NCBI GenBank assembly: GCA_964059195.1
Contig: CAXKWD010000013.1
Span: 25,520,611 to 25,584,610, forward strand
Length of the DNA: 64,000 bases
Origin: Ectobius pallidus
Taxonomy: Eukaryota > Arthropoda > Insecta > Blattodea > Ectobiidae
Reading direction: 5' to 3'
Made by a program: the position numbers and the translations under genes. Positions 1 to 10,061 of the stretch are shown here, in pieces (the first letter of the stretch is position 1; each line of letters starts with the position of its first letter). The notes under the pieces are model-generated. The model was not told the DNA's origin, ran no database searches, and saw only the letters and a program-made list of their open reading frames with translations.

Positions 1-37
1 TAGAAGAAACAAACACAAAGCTGACCATTTGACTTAC

Positions 38-286
38 CCATCCCTTCCCCCTACAGCGGTGACAAGTGAGTTTCTGTTTTCCCTGGCAAGCATGGCACTG
101 TTTCAAAGAGTCCGTGTGCGGCACCCTCATTATCTGCTGCTCGTCTTTAAACAGCTCTGAAGGAGTAGCTTCGATTTCCCAAGGCATTGGTGCTGGTCCA
201 TTCTCCACACCATCAATACTGCCACCTTTATAAGGCACGAATTTCCAACAGGTTTCACGTTTTTCAGTGAAGGTTTCAAGCTTGAA
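38..286 (-). CDS. SSUH2: SSUH2 (ssu-2) homologue, internal coding exon 4 of those seen
   Basis: 249-bp exon, 83 codons, phase 0 at both ends. The acceptor is the TTTTCAG just above 286 and the donor is GTAAGT at 37-32. The peptide opens with FKLETFTEKRE, continues through GPAPMPWEIEATP and VPHTDSLKQCHACQG, and ends CHRCRGKGW. These match the conserved SSUH2 core: the LETFTE block, the PxPW block, and the first CxxCxG...CxxCxGxG repeats, which resemble the DnaJ cysteine-rich zinc module. SSUH2 proteins are poorly characterised; human SSUH2 has been linked to a dentin disorder and worm ssu-2 is a genetic suppressor. The remaining cysteine repeats and the C-terminal domain should lie beyond the left edge. 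The three upstream exons in this window join in frame. Family identity is from remembered similarity, not a search. Confidence 0.9.
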
Positions 287-1459
287 CTGAAAATGTAAAC
301 ATATTTATACAAATAACTGAATGCTGTATACAGACACTAGGGTATGTATATGGAGGAAAGAATGAGGATTTGACACATTCTGAATACAATTCTAATAACT
401 TCACTCTAAAAGTTATAGTTACTGTTTGTAATCTGAACAGATTGATAGAGGAACTATGATTCCTCCATAATAAAATGCATATGACTGAGTATATTTCACT
501 GGCAGGCTCAACAGACATCCCTGATTTTTGGGGAAAGTCTCCGTTTTCAGAAAGCAAATGTCCCTGGTTTTGTTCCTGGAAAACAATTTGGCCACTGGCG
601 TTTTTAAGTGAATAAAAAAATAGTAAAGTGACCGCGTTTAAAGGATCCTCAGGTGGCAACCCTCTAATACAGTATCCCAACCCCACCCCTGACCAAACCC
701 TCCGTAAACATCTCCATAAACATCTTGAAGTTGAAAAGCCAAAAAGGAAGGAGGGAAAATGTTGCGCGTGCCTAAGCATCAGATGCGCATTGTTGCCACA
801 GTTTAAAAGCCTTGCAGCTGATTTCCACAAATTTGAATTACAGTCAAGCAATTTAATTATTTTGCTTACTGTAGACACAGTTAGAACAAAGTTTAAATAA
901 ATAAATATGTGTGTGTGACTGTGTACCGTATAATAATTACTTCTGTTACTACTGCTTTAAAGAAAACCCAGAAACTAATACTTACAGTATAAGAATGGAA
1001 ATGCATGTTAGTTTATCCGACGGAACCTTAAAACATGTGTTGAAAAGATTAAATACTGTTAGAAAACGTCATAATAATTATATTTAGAAATATTATAATA
1101 AATACACAAATATTATAATAAATACACATTTTGCAAGGAACATTTACTTACAAATAAAAGAATGGTCTCAGACCGTGACCGTCCGGTAGGGGGGGGGGGG
1201 GGCAGGGTAAGCCGCTGCCCTCCCCTGAAAATTTTGTTTAAAGATAAATCTCTATAAACTAAGTGACTAAACAACTAATGTGAAGTGAGTCTTAAGTGTC
1301 CACATACTGTAATACTTGAGATATGAGCAAGTAATTACTTTAAATATTAATTATTACAGGAAGTTAGTAACAGTGAAGTTTTTCTAATATAGTAATATAA
1401 GAATTGAGTCAATTTTTGTGACACTTACTTCACTTGAGTTCTCTATTTGGAGACTAGTT
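287..1459. other. SSUH2 intron sequence without a gene
   Basis: Intronic, AT-rich. Open frames here (for example 276-878 minus, 628-900 plus) have no recognisable domain. A run of about 13 G lies near 1188-1201, next to a short CTGCCC / GGGCAG-type inverted motif, and may be the scar of a G-rich MITE like those at 37.6 and 60.1 kb. No complete element could be delimited. Confidence 0.5.
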
Positions 1460-2057
1460 TCAGGAAATTTTTCCTCCCATATTCATTCCATTTTGACTGC
1501 TGCTTGTTGCTGTTGCTACTTGACTGCCCTCTGGTTTCTTTAAGATGAATTTATTGAACAGTTCATTGGAGGCGGGGATTTCAAAATTCATGGCTTTGTC
1601 TTGATGTTTGAGGATGAAGATTTTTTCCCAATTGATTAATTCCGTATGTCCTCTTGCAGATTTTAACAATTTTGCTTCTGGTTCAAGGTCATGGTTTTTT
1701 TATCCAAAAATGGGCTGCAACTGCTGATTTATCTATTTCATGGTTCTTTATGTTCCTGAAGTGCTCTTTTGTCCTGATTTTTAAATTTCTTTTTGTCTTT
1801 CCGATGTAAACCTGGTTGCAATCCTTGCACTCTATTTGATATATTCCTGATTTGTTGGAATTAGGTATTCTGTCTTTTAGTGAGGATTTTAATAAGTTTC
1901 CAATACTATGTTTGTTTTGTGGTGCCAAAATTATGTTTTGTTCTTTGAAAATTTTCTTGAAACTGTTGTTAGCCAAAGGGTGGTAAGTGAAGTAATTACT
2001 TCCTCCAAATTTGAAATAATTTATAGCCAAAATTTCATTATAATGAAGGTTAAGCAA
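1460..2057 (-). pseudogene. Penelope-like element, C-terminal GIY-YIG endonuclease remnant
   Basis: Minus-strand reading gives GIYQIECKDCNQVYIGKTKR followed by RTKEHFRNIKNHEIDKSAVA, the GIY-YIG endonuclease typical of the C-terminus of Penelope-like retroelements. It has the CxxC insert and the Y..GxT.R core. Upstream residues (KHSIGNLLKSSLKDR) fit the linker after the reverse transcriptase; the RT itself is absent, so the copy is 5'-truncated. The frame breaks near 1698 in a run of seven A (minus strand): dropping one A joins the first part to a second part at 1669-1460 (SARGHTELINWEKIFILKHQ). Dead copy, lying in the intron on the same strand as SSUH2. Confidence 0.75.
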
Positions 2058-2205
2058 TAAAAGTATTTACTGTGAAATTGTAAAGGGTAGAAAAAGACTA
2101 TTAAATGCACTACGTACTTCAGATTTTTCTTTGTATCCGTAGTCATAGATCTAGCTACACTAGGTGTAATTCAAGGTTGTGGTTGTTGTTGTTATTATTA
2201 TTATA

Positions 2206-5200
2206 CAGTGAAACCTCTATATAACGACCATCGCTGGTTCCACAAAAAAGTGGCCTTTAAGAGGGGTGGTCTCTTAATAGGGGGAATGCATTTTTATGTC
2301 TTGAAACTGAAAATACAAGGGTCATTCCATGCCAAATCATCACAGCTCCCAACCCGACCATCTCAGATTTACATGAAATTCGGTAAGAAGTTAAAATACA
2401 TGAAGTTGTACACACACGCAAAATTTTACCCCTCAGTGATTTACGATATTCATACAGCAGGGTTGCAAACTTGACAAAAATTGTAAAATTTTCCCTTGCA
2501 TGCTCTGCAAAAATAAATCATAACTTTACTTCTAATTGAGGTAGAACCTTCATGTTGGTCTCATTTTGAAGCTAAAGGTACATAGTTTTCATTAAAAATA
2601 GTTGCATTTCAAAATATTAATTTTTTTCATTCCAAGGTCAAAAGGTGTAACCTTTGACCTTGAGTAACTAAGAAACTGTACCTTTAATTTTATTGAAGAA
2701 AAGATATGTTAGGCAGTTAAATGCATTCTATCTATGGTACAAATTTCATTTTGGGATGGCTTTGGGAACAGGAGAAAAAAATTTCCCTATAATATAAAGT
2801 CACATGGATGACTCACTCACTCACTCACTGACATTAATTTTTGCCCAATTTTAGATGAGCTAGAAACTTGAAATTTGGTACACGTATAGCATTTAGGCTG
2901 TAAACCACATAAAAATTCCAAAAAGGTTATTTTTTTATTTTTAGCCCTAAAAACCCCCCGAAAAGCGCTCGGCTCGGCTCGGCTCACTGACATTAATGTT
3001 TGGTCACTTCCAGATGAGCCAGAAACTTGAAATTTGATACACTTTTAGGCTTTTTAAATTTTAGGCTGTAAACCACAGGAAAATTCCAAAAAGTTAATAT
3101 TTTAATTATTTTTAGCCCTAAAAACTCCAGAGAAAAGGCTCGGCTCTGCTCACTGACATTAATGTTCACCCACTTCCAGATGAGCTAGAAACTTGAAATT
3201 TGGTACACGTATAGCGTTTAGGCAGTAAACCATAGGGAAATTCCAAAAATTTTTTTTTTTAATTTGTGTGGGTTTGCGCCTCGCGGCAGCTGCAGCTCTA
3301 ACTCTTGACCGATTGGGTGAAATATCTAAAAATTAAAAAAATTAACTTTTTGGAATTTTTCTGTGGTTTACAGCCTGAAAGCTATATGTGTACCAAATTT
3401 CAAGTTTCTAGCTTATCTGGAAGTGAACAAACATTAATGTCAGTGAGCCGAGCCGAGCCCTTTTTCGGGAGTTTTTAGGGCTAAAAATTAAAAAAAAATA
3501 AACTTTTGGAATTTTCGTGTGGTTTACAGCCTAAAAGCTATAAGTGTACCAAATTTCAAGTTTCTAGCTCATCTGGAAGTGGGCAAACATTAATGTCAGT
3601 GAGCCGACCCAAGCCCTTTTCGGGGGGGGGGGGGTTTTAGGGCTACAAATTTAAAACAAAACTTTTTTGGAATTTTCCTGTGGTTTACAGCCTAAATGCT
3701 ATACGTGTACCAAATTTCAAGTTTCTAGCTCACCTGGAAGTGGGTAAACATTAATGTCAGTGAGTAGAGCCGAGTCCTTTTTCGGGAGTTTTTAGGGCTA
3801 GAAATAATAAAAAAAATTAACTTTTTGGAATTTTCCTGTGGTTTACAGCCTAAAATTTAAAAAGCCTAAAAGTGTATCAAATTTCAAGTTTCTGGCTCAT
3901 CTGGAAGTGGTCAAACATTAATGTCAGTGAGCCGAGCCGAGCCCTTTTTCGGAGGGTTTTTAGGGCTAAACATAAAATAAATAACCTTTTTGGAATTTGT
4001 ATATGGTTTACAGCCTAAACGCTATACGTGTACCAAATTTCAAGTTTCTAGTTAATCTGAAAGTGGGCAAACATTAATGTCAATGAGTGAGTGAGTGAGT
4101 CAGCCATGTGGCTTTTTATTATAGGGAAATTTTTTTCTCCTGTTCCCAAAGCCATCCCAAAATGAAATTTGTACCATAGATAGAATGCATTTAACTGCCT
4201 AATATATCTTTTCTTCAATAAAATTAAAGATACAGTTTCTTAGATACTCAAGGTCGAAGGTTACACCTTTTGACCTTGGAATGAAAAAATTAATATTTTG
4301 AAATGCTACTATTTTTAATGAAAACTATGTATCTTTAGCTTCAAAATGAGACCAACATGAAGGTTCTACCTCAATTAGAAGTAAAGTTATGATTTATTTT
4401 TGCAGAGCATGCAAGGGAAAATTTTACAATTTTTGTCATGTTTGCAACCCTGCTGTATGAATATCGTAAATCACTGAGGGGTAAAATTTTGCGTGTGTGT
4501 ACAACTTCATGTATTTTAACTTCTTACCGAATTTCATGTAAATCTGAGATGGTCGGGTTGGAAATTACACTTTTTTGTGATGATTTGGCATGGAATGACC
4601 CACAATAGAATAAATACGGTACAATACAGTAGGTGTCTTATGTAACACACAGTTGATAAATTTGCAGCACAACAATAAGACACTTTAATCTATGCAGGTC
4701 CAGAACACCGAGCCTCTATTTACAGTATACCTGGGTAATGTTTTCCAGGAAAAGAAAGACACGTCTATTTTCCCTACATTACATTTTGCTTGGTGGACAA
4801 TGAAAGGGACTCGTCCAGCACGTTTCTTAGAATCGAGAATTTCAGAACCCCCTCATGTCCACTGAATAAATGTTTTCATAAGAAATAGAATTTCCCCCCC
4901 CCCCCCTGAGTCACTGCGATCGTGTAGATAATAAAGGCATGAATTCTTAAATGTATTGAAACAAGCAGGTCAGAAGTAGGAGATTGGAATGTGTTCTTTT
5001 CACGCCATGCGCTGTACAGTACTTGTACGCTGTCTACTGTAAGGATTTTCCCAGAACGCGAAAAGAAAACAACCCAAAGCATTGTATTGAAAATTGCAGT
5101 GCCCACATTAGTATTTCTCTTCAAATGCTGATTAATGCCTATCATTTGAGTAATTTTTTTTTACGATTTTGGTCGTTATAGAGGAGTTTAACGAAAATTA

Positions 5201-5351
5201 AACTCTGGTCATTGGTCGGGGAGAGGGGTGGTCGTTTAATAGGGGTACAAATAATATTGGCCTTATGGGCTTTACTGTCCGTTCCTACAAAAATTGGTCT
5301 TTAAAGGAGGTGGCCGCTAAAGAGGGGTGGTCTTTAAGACAGGTTTTACTG
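2206..5351. mobile_element. Tigger/pogo-like non-autonomous DNA element (outer)
   Basis: Begins CAGTGAAACCTCTATATAAC and ends with the inverted match to CAGTAAAACCTGTCTTAAAG, flanked by TA on both sides (2204-2205 and 5352-5353). The subterminal arms also match: a GGCCTTTAAGAGGGGTGGTC-type segment on the left against GGTGGCCGCTAAAGAGGGGT on the right. No transposase frame remains. The CAG start and TA target fit the pogo/Tigger branch of Tc1-mariner. A 2.3-kb foldback (2319-4601) is inserted near its left end. Confidence 0.65.
2319..4601. mobile_element. Giant foldback element with inverted tandem-repeat core
   Basis: Termini GGGTCATTCCATGCCAAATC (2319) and its inverse ending at 4601, flanked by ACAA on both sides (2315-2318, 4602-4605), suggesting a 4-bp target duplication. 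The outer arms of about 500 bp are nearly identical inverted copies (for example TGACCTTGAG at about 2659 against CTCAAGGTCG at about 4248). Inside are GACTCACTCACTCACTCACT on the left and GTGAGTGAGTGAGTGAGTCA on the right. The core holds units of roughly 150 bp containing CATTAATGTCAGTGAGCCGA and CAAATTTCAAGTTTCTAGCT, in one orientation up to about 3260 and in the other from about 3330. No coding frame. It lies within the 6.35-kb SSUH2 intron, so primary transcripts could form a hairpin of about 1 kb. Confidence 0.85.
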
Positions 5352-6638
5352 TATTATGATTATTATTGTTATTATTATTAAAGTGGTTATAGTAGCAGCA
5401 TCATCATGGTGGTGGTGGTGGCAGTAAATTGTTCATGGCCCCCCTTGACAAAATTTCTGCGGTTGCCCATGCCCTTACCTAGTTTCTTCTTTTCTACGCA
5501 ATCATGAACATTACACACGAAAATCTGCCTTCTCTTATACAAAGTTTTTTAGGTCACCTTTTTTGGGGGGGTCACGGAACTACTGCTACTCAGCAAGGGG
5601 TTATTTGTTGGTTCGGCCAGAGGGACAGCAACTTGGTTCTGATCCCAAGGCATCCACATCTTAATTAAACTATGCAAGTGCTAACGCTAACTATTAAATA
5701 CTTCAAAACTTATAAAACTACACTAAATATATTAAGTAAAACACTAACTTCTGTGAAGATGCAGATAATTATACAGTAGGTATAACCAAAATGCAGAAAA
5801 AGCACGTGTGCAGTGTCTTAACTGCTAAAACGTGCTGAAATCTTGAAAAACAACACAAGTGACATTGCAACAAGGCCTGACCTGGTGGCAGGGACTACCG
5901 CACTTGTTTATGGGTGGGTAGACCCTAATAATCTTTTCCAGATGAGGGAAGTGGTTAGACTTAAAAGCGTTCCGCTCGCTTTGTAGCCAACTGGGGATCG
6001 TTTGGGCGCGAAGACTATACATCTGTGACAAGCCAAACAATGAGAAGTGATATGAAGTACTTAACGTTACAGAAGAATAAAAATCCACCCAATTTCAAAA
6101 TTCTGAAAATAGTAGCATTAGTCATGTGACTTCCAGGTACTTAGTAATTTACCTTTCCCTGCAATGAACTAATCTGAACTGGTAAGAGTAAAAATAAGTT
6201 AAAACAGATTTAGCATTGTTACATTTATATTTTTCATGTGATAAACTTAGTGTGTTTTTTAATGGATGCTTTTTCGGAACTAACTTATTTGCAAATTCTG
6301 TAAGAGTTTTAAAGTTAAAAATAAAGCCATAAAATACATTGTTTAGGCAACTTGGTATATGACAGTGGTATCTCTACATTTCTGTTAAGTTTATGTTATG
6401 TAAACAATAATATTGAATTATTTTCATGTAATGATACAATTCAATCATTTAATACAAAATATAAAATGAATATAAGAATAAGTTTATACAAAATGCAACA
6501 ATAATGAAGCTGGCATAAAGTTACACAACGCATTGTCTCATTACATCAAAGATGTGGATGTAAATAAATTTAAAATATTGGTTAGAAAAATGCCACTGGA
6601 TTTATGTGTAATATCACCCCTTGATAAATAATACATAC
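5352..6638. other. Intron sequence, nothing recognised
   Basis: AT-rich intronic DNA with a short ATT/GTT microsatellite near 5354-5380 and a GGT run near 5409. No exon, RNA gene or element boundary was recognised. The frame at 5825-6088 (minus) has no recognisable domain. Confidence 0.4.
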
Positions 6639-6835
6639 ATGAAAGGCATCCAGATAGCTGAGGCTGGTCACACTCATATCACGAGCAACCCTCTTTGTGG
6701 AGCACCACTTGTCCCTGACATGGCCCACTAGGGCCTCACGGGCATCTTTCTCAGACACTACTGTTGGCCTAGGGCGGTTTGATTCACTTGTATAGCTTTG
6801 AAGTGTTCTCACTACAGATGGAGGTGCAATAACAG
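6639..6835 (-). CDS. SSUH2: SSUH2 homologue, internal coding exon 3 of those seen
   Basis: 197 bp: acceptor TTATTTCAG above 6835, donor GTATGT at 6638-6633. It takes one base from the preceding exon (split Ala codon, G plus CT) and ends in phase 0. The peptide runs VIAPPSVVRTLQ, then PTVVSEKDAREALVGHVRDK, CSTKRVARDMSV and ends SLSYLDAFH. The E.AREAL..(F/H)V..K block followed by a basic CxxxxxA.D segment is conserved in SSUH2 proteins just before the LETFTE block carried by the next exon. Intron downstream 6,352 bp, upstream 10,720 bp. Confidence 0.9.
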
Positions 6836-9046
6836 CTGAAATAACATAAACATAAAACATATACAGCCTTACTAATAAAAGCTGCTTATATCTGCGTTGA
6901 ACGGTTGTTTGGTTGTTCACCGTGTAAGTTCTGCATAAGCCGCATTACCAATAACGAGTGTGTAACTGCCGAGTTTACATCGGGTTTGTACGTCCAACGT
7001 CATCAAATACGTCACTCTATTTGTGACGTTACTAGCTCCTGGCTATGAAGGGACTGCTGAACGCCATCTATCGGTGCAGCGGCAAACAACGGTGGATCGT
7101 CTGCAGACTAATTGTAGTTTCAGTATTTCATTATATTGTTTTCAGAAAGCTGTAATCATGGGTACAAGTATGGAAATATGTCCCGCAAACAAGGAACAAT
7201 GTTTATAATTCCGCAAAAGTAGCCCAGAATGTTTCATAACAAGTTACCTTAAGAATGGATGCATAACCTCAAAATTCAATCTCAGACATCTACGAAGCGA
7301 CCGGCTGTTACGCAGATCGGCCATCTTGATTATTTACGTCAAGTTTAAACAAGGGGGCTAGGCTGTGTAAAGGTTGCACACATTCAGCATTATGCAACGA
7401 TTATTAGTACTCTTTCTTTCCTCAGCTGTGTATATTCCTGGTATAAATGTTACAACTGGATTATTAGTAAGACTGTTAACATATAAACATAATATAATTA
7501 ATATTCATGTGAAAGAACAACAACAAATTTTCTTCAACCTTAAGAATATGAGAAATAATCTACAAAATGGATCAGTCAAACTAATAGGAATGTATATTGG
7601 GCTCAAAACAAACAAATTAACATTAGAAGGATGGTATCAGTCATTTTGACCAGTACATGAAGTTCAAGGTGTACGAAAATAACGGGTTTTATTTTATCTC
7701 GCCTATATTTCATGACTTTAACTAATTTTAGTGGCTATTCCATACAAAGCTGTGTGTTTGATATTGACCAATAACATTTAGCAATTCCTCAGGAACAGAC
7801 CAATCAGCATTTATTTTATGATATGAGTTGCAAAGATGCAATTTTATCTAGTAAAATGTCTGCTTATTACTGGACACGTAAGGCAACTATGTGCTGTGAT
7901 AAATACTTCGCATGCTGCCAGTGAACAGAATGAAGACACATTATTTTATACAACATAATTTGTTTAGAAAATAAAATAATGTAAATATATATTGCTTAAA
8001 AATACAATTTTGATTCGTTCATGTTACTTTCAAAAGTCATGGTTACTATTTTTCCATGGTAATGGGTCAGGCAAGAAATTTTAATATAATCAATTAGAAG
8101 GTCATGATATAGGCCTATGCTAATGTTTAAGATATGAAATTTTAAGAACATCGAGTTCTGTATAAGGACAGAGAATAAAATCAATTGTTTATTACAGATA
8201 TGTTTATTCTTCTAATTACAAAATCTACATCATGTACACATAAACATATCATCAGCTGAGTATTGGAATGTACTAACTCCACTTGTTGCAAAAAATAGAT
8301 AATGATTATTTCAAATTCTTAGTTTAGGTCACATCATATGCAAAACCAAATTTTCACACCAATCTACCAAAATAATATATTGCTTTATGTCACATAAAAT
8401 ATAAATCGCTTCTTCCTTCGTTTTCTTCTGATACCTTACCTTGATGAACAGGGTACACTAACTACTCAGGTGATGATATGGGTACTTATGGCATCTACAA
8501 TCCTTCTACAATGTCTCCTAGAGAATCCGTCACATGCTGCTAATGATGTGAAAGACACCAAATACTTATTGTGAGATGTCTTCTGATCTCATCTTATTGT
8601 TGTGTTGGTGTATTGATGTATGAAAGCATAGTCCACACAATGAGTGCTTCAATTCTGGTATGAGATCAAAATCACATGTGTATGTGATTTACATGTTTGT
8701 AAGTGAGGAAGTAACACATTTTTAACGAACAATTACTGCTTCTTATTTTGTCTATTTTCTCTATCTTCATAGAGATGCCTTTGATGTTTAAAGTTCATAA
8801 TCAAATGTATGCAAAACTCAGTGTCATAACTTCCAATTATATAATTTTAAATTTCCTTAGCGACCTGCATTATTTTTGGGGAATAGAACAGTTGCCACGA
8901 TTTTGTAGCTGTGAGTTTATAACTAACATATGAGGTGGAATTTCTTTTGAAATGTGTAGATCAATTCCATTCAGTACCTTCAGTCTAATTCAATTTTATT
9001 TAGCCTCTGAATATAAGTATTTGGCAACGCCACACTGAAGAACATA
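6836..9046. other. Intron sequence with one dispersed repeat
   Basis: No gene recognised. 7725-7975 is a repeat described separately. The frames at 7023-7208, 7374-7649 and 7996-8184 show no domain and are AT-driven. The rest is AT-rich with no delimitable element. Confidence 0.4.
7725..7975 (+). repeat. Interspersed repeat family copy 1
   Basis: Contains GTTTGATATTGACCAATAAC, AACAGACCAATCAGCATTTA and CTGCCAGTGAACAGAATGAA. The same order recurs inverted at 36643-36885 and, interrupted by a LINE, at about 22260-24740. No coding potential; termini not defined. Confidence 0.6.
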
Positions 9047-9891
9047 CCATATTTTACGGACCATAAGACACACTTTTTTACCTTCAAAACAGAGTCTTAA
9101 AATTTGGGCGCATCTAATAGTCTGAAGTACACTAACAAAATTAAAATTATGGTAAATATTGCCTGAATACCATAGTTATAAACAAGGTGATGTAAACGAT
9201 AAGATAATTACAGTAAAACTTGTTCAAAGCGGCACGTGTATAATCCGGAAATCTGTCCAAAGCGTACAAATATTTCGGTCCCGACGCATGCAATGCATTT
9301 TTAAACGTCAATATTTTGTATAAAACGGAACGTGCTTAACGCGGAAACGGAATGCAAATTTTAAGATTTAAGTAGCAATTTATTCTATAATGCGGAAAAG
9401 CAGCATTGTATGTTCTACTGCATTACAATATATATTTTGTTATTCACGTCTGTGTGAACACGTTATTTCTTAGCACGAATATTGTACAGCCCTGAGAGTT
9501 CCGTTAGAGCATACACGGCGGTGTCTTTTGTTTCGGCCAACAGTGGAATTTACCCAATTGTCAAGAAATCTGCTATTATCGCCACGCTCAATTCGTTGAC
9601 AGTTAACATCAAAGAAGTCGCCGCCGCTTGGAGTAGTTGCCACACTGCACAGTGTTAGTAAACAGAGCGGGAAGATGTAGATGCAGCAAAACACTTACGT
9701 GGCAATGTCATTGAGCAATGAGAGAATTGGCAACACGAATTCAGTCAGCGGTTTCTTTTGAGAAAACCTTTTACAGTAACAACAAGCATTGTAATATGAG
9801 AACAAAGCGAGCTGCCCGTAAACGTTATGAGTGAGGCGATAATACCTGCTTTGTTTTCTATTTTCCGCCAGGCTTCAATTTCAGTTGGCTT

Positions 9892-9892
<1 letters not shown>

Positions 9893-9936
<44 letters not shown>
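9893..9936 (+). repeat. (TAA)n tract, 3' tail of the LINE
   Basis: About 14 TAA units next to the target-site copy GCTTGTA. Read on the LINE strand it is (TTA)n following ACAATAAAATA, the 3' terminus. It is a tail, not an independent locus. Confidence 0.8.
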
Positions 9937-10061
9937 TTTTATTGTCATTAAACCTGAAATACAAGCAATAGACAACGTCAGAAAACATAAAATTTAAACA
10001 TATTGGATTCAAATAAATTAAATGACTCTAAAATTGTAATTGAGCACAATTTCAAGCTTAT

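Noticed and set aside
276..878. 200-codon open frame on the minus strand next to the SSUH2 exon
   Set aside because: No domain, runs through the splice acceptor at 287-289 and is explained as intron plus exon edge read in another frame.
1188..1230. Complete G-rich MITE at 1.2 kb
   Set aside because: Only one end-like segment was seen; no matching inverted repeat or target duplication.
7374..7649. 91-codon frame on the plus strand
   Set aside because: AT-driven, low complexity, no domain and next to a repeat.
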